This document shows, in pieces, positions 48,761-57,314 of a stretch of 64,000 nt of DNA (the stretch's first letter is position 1; every line of letters starts with the position of its first letter). Source of the stretch: Bradyrhizobium paxllaeri (lineage in GTDB: Bacteria > Pseudomonadota > Alphaproteobacteria > Rhizobiales > Xanthobacteraceae); contig NZ_CP042968.1 of NCBI RefSeq assembly GCF_001693515.2, forward strand, positions 2,542,001 through 2,606,000. The letters are read 5' to 3'. Position numbers and translations under genes: made by a program. The notes below the pieces were generated by a model. The model was not told where the DNA came from. It saw only the letters and a program-made list of their open reading frames with translations, and made no database searches.

Positions 48761-49258
48761 ATGGCAAAGGCATCGTTTCCTTCCGACACGATCGTGATCA
48801 AGGCTTCGACCGGCGGCAACAACGCAGGCAACGGCGGAGACGGCATCAACAAGGGTGACATCACCAGCAAGCCCAGTATCGAATTCAATCCGTACAACAA
48901 GGCCGATGGCGCCGACGTCGACGTCAAGACCGGCGACCACGTTTATCAGAAGGCCTATTGGGACGCCGGGGGCGCGAATGCGAAGGCGGAGAAGCATTCG
49001 AAGGCAGAGGGCGGAAAAGCCGTATCGAATGGCGACCAGAAGTCGGACAGCGGCCACAACAAGTCCGACGTGGACGCCGATACGTCGGCCTATCAGAAGA
49101 ATTACCTCAAGGTGGACATGAGTCAGAACGTGTGGGCCGGCCTCGGCGGCAATGGCGGAGACCACAACACCGCGAAAGGTGGTGACGTCGACGTCAATAT
49201 CCTGAACGACTCGCTCAACAGTCACGAGACCTACTATATCGACGAGGGGCACGGCTGA
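48761..49258 (+). CDS. Short Gly/Asn-rich protein, single-unit relative of the repeat protein
   Basis: 165 residues from ATG 48761 with GGGAG upstream. No signal peptide and no Cys. It carries one copy of the motif pair of the upstream protein: GGNNAGNGGDG at 18-28 and AGLGGNGGDHNTAKGGDV at 126-143. Between them lies a strand-rich part (VDVKTGDHVYQKAYW) and a Lys/Asp-rich, probably disordered insert (about 72-105). The C-terminus is acidic and aromatic (HETYYIDEGHG). The ABC exporter gene starts 118 bp later. Likely a co-secreted partner, cap or nucleator of the longer protein (inference); no named family recognised. Confidence 0.7.
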   Translation: MAKASFPSDTIVIKASTGGNNAGNGGDGINKGDITSKPSIEFNPYNKADGADVDVKTGDHVYQKAYWDAGGANAKAEKHSKAEGGKAVSNGDQKSDSGHNKSDVDADTSAYQKNYLKVDMSQNVWAGLGGNGGDHNTAKGGDVDVNILNDSLNSHETYYIDEGHG

Positions 49259-49376
49259 TCGACGTTTCCGAGGGGCAGAGAACCGGCAGCGGGGGGCTGC
49301 CGGTTCTCACTTCACCAGCGAAGTGGCGAAAGACGGGGCGGGAAGGCCCGGACTTCAGATATCTGGCGGGAACGCA

Positions 49377-51173
49377 ATGCTGATGTCACCGCACCGGCTG
49401 CAAACGATGTCACCAGCGCGAACCCCGTTGAAGGCAGCCTTGCGGGCTTGCGCGGGATCGCTCGGGCTCGTTTTCGCATATAGCTGCAGCTATAATCTTC
49501 TTCTCCTCGCACCTTCGATTTATCTGCTTCAGATCTATGACCGCGTCCTGTCGAGCCGCAGCGGCGCTACGCTCCTGATGCTGACGCTAATCGTTGCGTT
49601 TACCGTCGTAATTGGCGGCGTGCTTGATGCACTGCGCCGCGCTGCATTGGGCCGGATGGGCGAGTGGCTTGAAGAGGAACTCCATCCGGCGACGCTCGCC
49701 ATGTGCTTCAAATACGCCTATGAAGCCGATCGGTCGCGGGCATCGGAAGCTTATCGCGATCTTGCAACCCTGCGTCAGTTCGCGCAGTCCGGAGCTTGCT
49801 CGACCCTGTTTGACGTGCTCTGGACGCCGCTCTTCCTCGGCGTTCTCTTCCTCGTGCATCCGTTGCTGGGCGTGATCGGCACACTGAGCGCGCTTCTCCT
49901 GCTTGGTCTCGGGCTTCTCGGCGATCGGCTCACCGAGGGCCCGCTGGCGCGGTCGGCCGCCGCACAGACGAGGAGTCAGGGGTGGTTCGGTATGGCGGTC
50001 GGAAACCTCCACGTGATCAGGGCCATGGGAATGCTCGATGGTGCCGCGCGCCTGATCCGCCAGGCTGCGCAGGATGCGAGGTGCGAGCAAGAGGTGGTCC
50101 AGCGCCGCAACGAGACCATCATGCTGATCTCCAAACCCGTGCGGGCGCTGACGCAGGTGCTGATCATGGGCGCTGCCGCTTGGCTCGTCCTGGAACAGGG
50201 CAGGAGCCCGGCCATAATCTTTGCTGCGAGCATGCTGTTCGGACGCGCGCTCCCGCCGATCGAAGGGGCGATTGCGGGCTGGAAGGCGTTCGCGACGGCC
50301 CAGGCCGCCTACCGCCGGCTCAACGGCATGATGTCCGCTGTCACGCCGGTGGCGAGCGTCAAGGCCATCCCGGACGGGCCGAAGGGAGATCTCATCGTGA
50401 ACAATGTCGCCGCCGTCCTGCCAGGAACGAGCCACTTGTTCCTGAACGGCGTTTCGTTCTGTCTGGCGCCTGGTGAATGCCTTGGCATCATTGGTCCGTC
50501 CGGCTCCGGCAAATCCACGCTTGGCAAGATCGTCACGGGAATCTCCGCTCCGACGGCAGGCTCGGTCCTGCTCGATGGCATCGACATTTCGGTCGTGCGC
50601 GATCTGGGCGGCGGCCGGCGCCTCGGATATCTGCCGCAGGATATCGATCTCTTCGGAGAAACGGTAAAGGACATCATTGCCCGGCTGGACGACGCCGATT
50701 TGCAGAAGGTCATTGACGCGGCAAAGCTGGCCGGCCTTCACGAGACCATCATTCGGCTGCCGCAGGCATACGATACGGTCCTCGTTGGCGGAGGCGCCAA
50801 TCTTCCACGCGGGTTTCGCCAGCGCCTCGGCCTTGCACGGGCGTTCTTCGGCGACCCGCACCTCGTGGTTCTCGACGAGCCGAATTCCAGCCTCGACTCG
50901 CTTGGCGAGCGCATGCTGTTCGACGCCATTGAATGGATGAAGGCGGCCAATACCACGGTCATCATCATCACCCACCGGATCGGAATTCTGGGTGTAACGG
51001 ACAAGATTGCCATCATGCAGGACGGCGCGGTTACCGCCTTCGGCGAGAGCAGGGAAGTTTTCGAGAGGTGTTTGACGCGCCCGCAAGTTGCTTCGCGTGA
51101 GCCAATGCGAGGTGGTTCGAACCAGAACGGCGAAAGCAGCATTGGCGCCTCACCGCAACCGATTTTGCCATGA
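49377..51173 (+). CDS. Type I secretion ABC permease/ATPase (PrtD/LapB-like) with degenerate signature
   Basis: About 598 residues from ATG 49377. No N-terminal peptidase or CLD domain, as in the PrtD/AprD group. Six membrane helices lie in the first 300 residues (LLLLAPSIYLLQIYDRVLSS is typical). In the ATPase, Walker A GPSGSGKS starts near 373, the Q-loop is GYLPQDIDLFG, Walker B is LVVLDEPNSSLD and the switch His is in IITHRIG. The signature motif, normally LSGGQ, reads LPRGF at about 476-480. Because the rest is intact, it is probably still active. It exports proteins in one step with the HlyD-type protein (next gene, 47 bp on) and an unlinked TolC. Confidence 0.9.
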   Translation: MLMSPHRLQTMSPARTPLKAALRACAGSLGLVFAYSCSYNLLLLAPSIYLLQIYDRVLSSRSGATLLMLTLIVAFTVVIGGVLDALRRAALGRMGEWLEEELHPATLAMCFKYAYEADRSRASEAYRDLATLRQFAQSGACSTLFDVLWTPLFLGVLFLVHPLLGVIGTLSALLLLGLGLLGDRLTEGPLARSAAAQTRSQGWFGMAVGNLHVIRAMGMLDGAARLIRQAAQDARCEQEVVQRRNETIMLISKPVRALTQVLIMGAAAWLVLEQGRSPAIIFAASMLFGRALPPIEGAIAGWKAFATAQAAYRRLNGMMSAVTPVASVKAIPDGPKGDLIVNNVAAVLPGTSHLFLNGVSFCLAPGECLGIIGPSGSGKSTLGKIVTGISAPTAGSVLLDGIDISVVRDLGGGRRLGYLPQDIDLFGETVKDIIARLDDADLQKVIDAAKLAGLHETIIRLPQAYDTVLVGGGANLPRGFRQRLGLARAFFGDPHLVVLDEPNSSLDSLGERMLFDAIEWMKAANTTVIIITHRIGILGVTDKIAIMQDGAVTAFGESREVFERCLTRPQVASREPMRGGSNQNGESSIGASPQPILP

Positions 51174-51220
51174 CACGCGGCACACCTTCTTAACGCTTTG
51201 CCCGAAGGAAACCGGATCTC

Positions 51221-52726
51221 ATGAAAACTTCTTTCGCTCATATCGGGATTCGAGAGGTCTCACGGCGGTTGAGATCGGTGACGCCAGCATTCTGCGATCG
51301 GCTGCTCCGTATCACCTGGATCCACATCAAGCATTTTGACCTCTTTGCCCGAAGGGGATGGGATCGTCTGAAAATTGCATTTGCTCACGCTGAGAGTTGG
51401 GAAGCCCCACGGTGGCTGAGATCGGCGCCGCCGGCACTTCGCGAACGGCTTCGCGGGGTCACCTGGACAGGAAACCTGCTTGTGTTCGGCTTTGTCGTCG
51501 GTCTCGGTATCTGGTCGACCTATGCCCCGCTCGAGAGCGCCGCGATTGCGATTGGCACCGTCGAATCCGAGTCGAGCCGCAAGACGATTCAGCACCTCGA
51601 GGGTGGCATCATCAGGGAAATTCTGATCGCGGACGGTGACGTTGTCCGCGCTGGACAAACGCTGATCTCGCTGGAGGACACCAAGGCCCGTGCCGAGGCC
51701 CAGAGCCTGCAAGGCCAGCTGTGGGAGGCGACGGCACGTGAAGCACGGCTGCAGGCGGAACAGCGCGGAGAGGAGCGGGTGTCGTTTCCGGCCAGGCTGG
51801 AGATGGCGCAGATGGCGAGTCCCTCAGTCGCGGATGTCCTTGCGGGTCAGCAAGCCATCTTCGAAACGCGCCGGCAGGTCTTTCAATCGCAAGCGGCCGT
51901 AAACCGGGAGAAGAGATCGCAGGTGGAAAAGGAGATCGAGGGCCTCAGGGCGCAGGAAAGCGCGGCCGCAAGGCGCATCGACATCGTCCGCGAGGAAGCG
52001 GCAACCGTCGCCACGCTCGTCAGCAAGGGGCTGGAGCGGCGTCCGCGCCTTCTGAACCTCGAGCGGGAGATCGCTGACATCGAGGGACGGCGGGGGGAGA
52101 TTGTCGCGCAGATATCGCGCGCCGGGCAGGTCATCAGCGAATCCGAGGCAATTCTCCTCAAACTGGAGCATGACCGTCAAAACGAGATCGCTCAGTCGCT
52201 GCGCGAGGTACAGAACCAGATCTTTCAGGTATGGGAACGACTGCAGGCGGCCGGTGACCAACTCTCGCGAACGGCGGTCAAGGCACCCGAGGACGGCGTT
52301 GTAACCGACCTGAGGGTCCACACCCCGGGTGGCGTCATTGGCGCCGGAGCAGCTCTCATGGACCTGGTTCCCCGGCAAGATCGGCTCATCGTGATTGCGC
52401 GCGTCAGGCCCGAGGATATCGATGTGGTCCGTCCCGGATTGAGCGCCGACGTGAATCTGTTGCCCTACAATCAGCGCCGTGTGCCGCGCCTCCATGGGAC
52501 TGTGACGCACGTTTCTGCCGACCGTCTGGTCGACAAGCGCACCGATCAGCCCTACTACGCAACGAAGATTCGCGTGCAGGATCCGGCAAGCACCGGGATC
52601 GATGGTGTCCAGATTGTTCCGGGAATGCCGGCCCAGGTGTTCATCAAGACGGGCCGCGGCACAGTGGCGCTGTATGCCCTCAGCCCTCTGCTCGATAGCT
52701 TCCACAGCGCGTTCCGCGAGGATTAA
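51221..52726 (+). CDS. HlyD-family type I secretion membrane-fusion protein
   Basis: 501 residues. One inner-membrane helix at about 85-105 (NLLVFGFVVGLGIWSTYAPLE), lipoyl half motifs (GTVESESSRKTIQHLEGGIIREILI near 112), a long coiled-coil hairpin (about 150-330) and the HlyD C-terminal part (APEDGVVTDLRVHTPGGVIGAGAALMDLVP; then LPYNQRRVPRLHGTVTHVSAD). The cytoplasmic N-terminus before the helix is about 80 residues, longer than normal, and consists of two related segments (LRSVTPAFCDRLLRITW and LRSAPPALRERLRGVTW), a tandem duplication. Partner of the preceding ABC protein. Confidence 0.93.
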   Translation: MKTSFAHIGIREVSRRLRSVTPAFCDRLLRITWIHIKHFDLFARRGWDRLKIAFAHAESWEAPRWLRSAPPALRERLRGVTWTGNLLVFGFVVGLGIWSTYAPLESAAIAIGTVESESSRKTIQHLEGGIIREILIADGDVVRAGQTLISLEDTKARAEAQSLQGQLWEATAREARLQAEQRGEERVSFPARLEMAQMASPSVADVLAGQQAIFETRRQVFQSQAAVNREKRSQVEKEIEGLRAQESAAARRIDIVREEAATVATLVSKGLERRPRLLNLEREIADIEGRRGEIVAQISRAGQVISESEAILLKLEHDRQNEIAQSLREVQNQIFQVWERLQAAGDQLSRTAVKAPEDGVVTDLRVHTPGGVIGAGAALMDLVPRQDRLIVIARVRPEDIDVVRPGLSADVNLLPYNQRRVPRLHGTVTHVSADRLVDKRTDQPYYATKIRVQDPASTGIDGVQIVPGMPAQVFIKTGRGTVALYALSPLLDSFHSAFRED

Positions 52727-52786
52727 GCTGCGACCCGAACGGCGAACTCGGGCAGCTCTCAAGATGATCGCACGCGTGCGAGCCAG

Positions 52787-52885
52787 GCATGATCCGGAAA
52801 AGTGTGTAGCGGTTTTCCGAAGAGATCATGCTCAAACAAAAAGCTAAAGCGGGATGACGATTCGAAGAAAAGTCATCACGCTTTA
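52787..52885. repeat. Dispersed palindromic repeat with GCATGATCCGGAAAA arms
   Basis: GCATGATC-CGGAAAA pairs with TTTTCCG...GATCATGC, followed by a second stem TAAAGCGGGATGAC/GTCATCACGCTTTA. This two-stem unit is a well-known intergenic repeat of Bradyrhizobium and Mesorhizobium genomes. Here it lies between convergent genes and overlaps the stop of the LuxR regulator; it may serve as terminator for both. Confidence 0.8.
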
Positions 52886-53638
52886 GGCATGACCGTTGGC
52901 TCGCCGGCTCCAGCGAACGACCGCCTCGGTGCGGTTATGTGCGGAGCATTTTCGCATGATACGTTGAATATGCATCTTTACGGTGTTTTCCGAAAGGTTC
53001 AGCCTGACGGCAATCAACTTGTTAGGAAGGCCAAGCTGCAGCGCCTCGAGCACATGTTGCTCGCGCGGCGTAAGATCGACCATCGCCTTCTCCGGCACAA
53101 TCCTGGTGGCGCCGTTAGCCTCGTCAGTTCCGAATAGCTCGGGCGCTTCGGGGCATCCCGATATCGTCTTGTGGTTCGATGCTCCACTTTGCCCAACGAT
53201 CGGTAGCGGCCGGTAGACCCCACCGGCAAGGACCAGGCGTAATCCGGCAATAGCGACTTCGACCGGGATCGATGTCGGAAAGAAGCCGCGCACGCCGCGT
53301 TGCATCGCAGCCGAAGCCGTCGCATCGTCGTCGCGATTTGACAGCACGGCAACGGACGCATTCGGGCAGGTTTCTGCAAGGAAGGCGAGGCTCTCCTCGA
53401 CCGAAGGATCAGTGATTTGCTGGTGCCCGATATTCAGCGCAATCAAGCGGATGTCTCTGCCGGATAGCCAGTTCAGGCTACCAGTCGTTGCCATCTCGAC
53501 GATCTCGAATCCAGTGAGCTCTCTTTTGAGAATATTGAGCATGCATGTACGCGCCAGCACATGTTGCTCGATGATCACGAGCACCGGCGAGTTTTGCGAT
53601 ATCAAGGCTAGTTCCGCGGGATTAGAAAAATCGTCCAT
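52883..53638 (-). CDS. LuxR/NarL-type regulator with phospho-acceptor-less receiver
   Basis: 251 residues. The N-terminal part follows the receiver fold (VLVIIEQHVLARTCMLNIL; RLIALNIGHQQI; VAVLSNRDDD; GVRGFFPTSIP), but the acceptor position is Asn 69 instead of Asp, the acidic pocket is E24-Q25 only, and the conserved Lys is missing. A C-terminal LuxR HTH spans about 188-245 (LTPREQHVLEALQLGLPNKLIAVRLNLSENTVKMHIQRIM). So it probably works without phosphorylation. It converges on the secretion genes and is the best candidate for their regulator. Confidence 0.88.
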   Translation of the reverse strand: MDDFSNPAELALISQNSPVLVIIEQHVLARTCMLNILKRELTGFEIVEMATTGSLNWLSGRDIRLIALNIGHQQITDPSVEESLAFLAETCPNASVAVLSNRDDDATASAAMQRGVRGFFPTSIPVEVAIAGLRLVLAGGVYRPLPIVGQSGASNHKTISGCPEAPELFGTDEANGATRIVPEKAMVDLTPREQHVLEALQLGLPNKLIAVRLNLSENTVKMHIQRIMRKCSAHNRTEAVVRWSRRANGHA

Positions 53639-53840
53639 GATGTCCCCGAATTCAGAAATTAGCTGTCACCCCACAAGTTTTGATTTCCATTTTCCATGGA
53701 GCAAACCTGCTCCACACACTGTGCAGCGAAAATTGCTGCTGATCGCGACGTTGCTTCCCAGCCTCGCGTTCGCTCGCAACGTCGTCACGGACCTTCTGGT
53801 CCGTCGCAATAGACCTTGGCAGCGGCCCTATTTTTCCAGG

Positions 53841-54446
53841 CTAGCTGCAAATATTACGGTACGCGCTCGCCGCAGCCGACTTGGCGGGGCCATCGACGAC
53901 GTATGCTTCATCTTCCGTCACAAGATATAGAAACGGCCTATCTCCGGTGTCTTCGCCCGACGTCGTTTTTCCTTTGACTCGGCCGCAAATGGTGTCGACG
54001 GACTGCCCGAGCGTATTTTTGCGGATGGCCCGTTTCATCTCACCGAACTCGGCGGACGCCGGGTCCTCCAACTTCGCTGCAATCGTGGTCTTCGCCTTGA
54101 TCATGACCGGATCGGACGTCTCAGCGGGCCGACCAGATGCCGGAGCGTCGACCTTCGCTTCGATCATGGCGGGCTTCGCCTTTTTCTCGGCGAGTTGAGG
54201 CCCGTTGCGAATGTGGACAATCGACGGCTCTTGCGTCTTCGTTGCGATTGTGGATTTGACTTTTGTTGCCGCGGAATGGGTCTTGGATGACGCTGGCCCC
54301 GGTTCAACCGGCCGACCGGCCGCCATCCCGTTGAGACAGCCGGACCCACTCGCGTCCGTGCATGCTTCCATACTTGCTTGCGGCGGTAAAAGGCAGCTAC
54401 AGCCAACCAGGGTCGCAGCCAGAGCACCAATGAGAAGCGTTCTCAT
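53841..54446 (-). CDS. Putative lipoprotein of unknown function
   Basis: 201 residues. Lipobox LVGC with Cys 16; three more Cys in the next 25 residues. A Lys/Thr/Ala-rich linker (about 55-120) with two repeated segments, MIEAKVDAPASGRPAE and MIKAKTTIAAKLEDPA, precedes a folded C-terminal part (SAEFGEMKRAIRKN, VDTICGRVKGKTTSG, RPFLYLVTEDEAYVVDG). The FGEMKRA...CGRVNxKNxxG pattern resembles small exported proteins common in Rhizobiales. Position next to the secretion locus may be coincidental. Confidence 0.7.
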   Translation of the reverse strand: MRTLLIGALAATLVGCSCLLPPQASMEACTDASGSGCLNGMAAGRPVEPGPASSKTHSAATKVKSTIATKTQEPSIVHIRNGPQLAEKKAKPAMIEAKVDAPASGRPAETSDPVMIKAKTTIAAKLEDPASAEFGEMKRAIRKNTLGQSVDTICGRVKGKTTSGEDTGDRPFLYLVTEDEAYVVDGPAKSAAASAYRNICS

Positions 54447-54840
54447 GCTAATCCCTCGATAAGGGGCCTGAGGTCCGCTCGCAGTTCTTGCGGCGATCTG
54501 AAATGTTGCGCTGGTTGTCTATCATTTGCGCAAAAGTCTTAACTGCTTGTAAACGCCCATCCTTCGCCGCGGAGAGCCCCAACATCGTTACTCCAGAGCA
54601 ACACGATTTCGCGGTGATCGGGCAGTGCGATGACGAGTGCGGCCTGGCAAAAGTCTACCGGGCAGGGGCGATGAGCCCATGCGGCAATGCGGGGGATAGC
54701 CTCGAACTGGCGTGTCCGCTGTCAACAATCGAGCAAAGCGCACGCATATCCCCGGCCGGGGAACCAACCTCCTGAGCGCTCCGGGAGCTGGGGTCAGGGT
54801 CGAAGCGTCCAGATGACGCGGGAAGGACCGCGGCGCACGG
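54447..54840. other. Intergenic stretch, nothing recognised
   Basis: About 390 bases. Contains CCCCGGCCGGGG near 54753-54764, a short palindrome, and the promoter region of the lipoprotein gene; no gene, RNA or repeat could be supported. Confidence 0.45.
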
Positions 54841-55074
54841 TCAGATTTCGCCACTGCGATTGGAGATCACACGGATATGCGTAGCGCGGCCGGCATTGGC
54901 GGCCAGATAGTGTTGTGCAGCCGCGATCAACTGGTGCAAGGCACGATCATTGTAAGCCGGATGCCTTGAGTTCAGGTGCAAGTCGGTTTCGATCACCATG
55001 ACATCCGTGGTGTCCGTCGGCGTGACTTCGATCGCGAATGAAACAAAGGATACGTGTGGGCTCTTGAATGCCAT
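54841..55074 (-). CDS. Small hypothetical protein (77 aa)
   Basis: 77 residues. Starts MAFKSPHVSFVSFAIEVTPTD, has DVMVIETDLHLNSRHPAYN, then a helix ALHQLIAAAQHYLAANAG and a final strand THIRVISNRSG. An alpha/beta composition for a small soluble protein. No domain recognised. Its own frame and third-position bias favour coding; the IS701-type element begins shortly upstream. Confidence 0.55.
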   Translation of the reverse strand: MAFKSPHVSFVSFAIEVTPTDTTDVMVIETDLHLNSRHPAYNDRALHQLIAAAQHYLAANAGRATHIRVISNRSGEI

Positions 55075-55253
55075 TTCTAACCACCATTTGCGCTGCAGGC
55101 GCGCCCACTGACTAACTAATCTTACTACGTCATAGGCGTCCGCGACTTATCGAAGCTGCGTGGCCGCCACAGCACGGACATCTCAGCAAGTTTTTTATAA
55201 GTGCGCGGGTCAATCGCACGCGCATAGTTGCGATCGAGTTCGGGACATGGCGT

Positions 55254-56528
55254 TCAGGCCGCGCGGGCGGAGCCTCTGGGTCGATAATTGTCGGGTAACG
55301 GAGGGACTTCGACTGGCGCGGTGGAACGAGGTCCTGAGGGGGGAATCATCGCCTGCTCGGCGAGAAGGAAGCCGTAGGCTGCGATGCACAGCGTTGCGTG
55401 ATGGTGGAAGCCACGCCAGCCGCGCCCTTCGTAGTGGCCGAGCCCGACCTCCTGCTTGAGTTCCTGGTAGTCGCGCTCGATGCGCCAGCGCAGCTTGGCC
55501 AGATCGACGAGTTGCGTGAAGCTGACGTCCTCCGGCAGCGTGGAGAGCCAGTATTTGGTCGGCTCTGCCTCGCCCTCCGGCCATTCGATCAACAGCCACT
55601 CAGGTGATAGCGTCTCGGGGATCAGCTTGTTGTAGCTGACGCGGACAGGTACACGCGCGAAGCGCGAGGACAATTGCTCGGCCGAGCCTTCGCGCCACGT
55701 CACCGTGCGCCACGCCCGCTTCGGTAGACCGAGCGCCACTTTTTGGGCCGAGATCAGTGCGGGCTCGTCACGACGGCCGGTGTTGTTCATCGGCTTGTCC
55801 ATCCGCCGTGGGGCGCTGCCAGGGGCCCACATCAGGATGGTCGGCACGATGCCGACCACGTAAGGCACGCCAAGTTCCGTCATGCCTGCGCGCAGCCGCG
55901 TGTCCCTGCCGTATGCTGCATCCATCAACGCAACGCCGCGTGGCAGGCCGCTTTCGCAGGCCCAGCCGATTTGCTCCAACGCGATCTGTAGCTTGGTCCT
56001 GAACTTGAGTTGCTTGGGAACGCCTGCCTTCTTCCGCCGTGCACGATCCTTTGACCAGGCTTCCGGCAAGTACAAGCGATAGGCCACCGGCAGGCTGGCG
56101 GCATGATTGGCGATCGACAGCGACACCGCCACCTGGCAGTTGGCCTGCTTGCCGAGCTGACCGCAATATTGGTGGTGCACGCCGACCGAATGCTTGCCCT
56201 GCTTAGGGAACGAGGTGTCGTCGATGATCCACGCCTCGATCGGTCCACTCTTCTCGATCGCCGGCAGCACCATCTCGCGTACCTTGGCCAGCACGGTCTC
56301 GTCCGACCAATCGGCGTTGGCGACAAAGTGCAGCAGCGACTGGTGCTGTGCCGCTGTCCTCGCCGGAGCCGTCCGCGCTGCCATCGGCTCAACGCTCTTG
56401 CGGTCACCGGGCAACATCAGTCCCGTACAATAGTCGCGCAGCGGCCGCGTCCGCTCCGCGTGACCGATCACGCTTCCAAGTCCCGCAATGTAAGACGCGA
56501 ACCGTGCTTCGCTTTGATCAAGATCCAT
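55254..56528 (-). mobile_element. IS701-family transposase gene (insertion sequence core)
   Basis: About 424 residues from ATG 56528; the frame is open to 56579 but MDLDQSEARFASYIAGLGSVIG is the usual start of this family. DDE-type catalytic residues: first Asp in WIIDDTSFPKQGKHSVGV, second Asp in GVALMDAAYGRDTRLR, Glu in RWRIERDYQELKQEVGLGHYEGRGW. The reading frame is intact, so the element could be active. Terminal inverted repeats were not located with confidence; the ends probably lie near 55150-55250 and 56600-56640. No passenger gene. It separates the small protein at 54841 from the stress module. Confidence 0.9.
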
Positions 56529-56765
56529 CCGGGCCCTCCCGCGTGCCAAAGATCGAATCCCATCAAATACTTGATTCACGGCCTCAAGGACTGCGACCGC
56601 TTGACTCAGTAGTGCTAAGCTGCACTACGTAGAGATCTGCACAGCAGTATCGACATAACACTACTCCAGTACATAAGTCGGTGTGCTACCGGGGTAGCAC
56701 CAGCGGCGGCGAGCGGAAAGCGATCGACAATGGTGAGGCGAGTTCGACTCGAAGCCGTCCTGACT

Positions 56766-57296
56766 TTACTTCACCACCACGATAGAGGCAGGCGCGAGCG
56801 CGATCAGGCGCAAGGCCAGGTCCGAGCGTAGCCAAACGCGCATCGTGTTGGGCAGCCAGCTATCGAAACCCTTCGAAGGCTGCGCGCCAACCAAGATTAC
56901 ATTACAAGCATTCTCAGCCGCGCAGCGCAGTATCGTCGTAACCGGATCGCCTATTTCAGCCTTAGACGAACAAAGAATGCCGGCTTTCTCAAGTCTACCA
57001 GTGACACTGTTCAAGATCGGAAAGGCAAATTCGTTGATTAGCCGCTCATCGATCTCATCCTTCTTGAAATTCTGGTAACCACGCAATCGTGCATCGAGCC
57101 GCTTACTTTGCACATTGAGGACTACAGCCTCCGTTGCGGCCCGGCCTTCGCTGAATGCGGTAATGAAATCCACGATACGGTTCGTTGACTCAGTGCTGTC
57201 AACGACCGCGAGAAGACGCAAGCACTTCGCTCCGCGTATGCGGGCAACAGGCGAAGAATTGCTGAATGTCGGTGTTTCTTGGCTAAGCTCTGTCAT
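56766..57296 (-). CDS. Universal stress protein (UspA family)
   Basis: 176 residues, one Usp domain. The opening CLRLLAVVDSTESTNRIVDFI gives strand 1, and the later NVILVGAQPSKGFDSWLPNTMRVWLRSDLALRLIALAPASIVVVK is the nucleotide-binding end; the G-x2-G-x9-G-S/T of ATP-binding members is imperfect (GAQPSKG...), so ATP binding is uncertain. It follows the antiporter-like gene by 18 bp on the same strand and probably forms an operon with it. Lower GC than the window average. Confidence 0.88.
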   Translation of the reverse strand: MTELSQETPTFSNSSPVARIRGAKCLRLLAVVDSTESTNRIVDFITAFSEGRAATEAVVLNVQSKRLDARLRGYQNFKKDEIDERLINEFAFPILNSVTGRLEKAGILCSSKAEIGDPVTTILRCAAENACNVILVGAQPSKGFDSWLPNTMRVWLRSDLALRLIALAPASIVVVK

Positions 57297-57314
57297 GGTT
57301 CCTATCCTCCAGAC

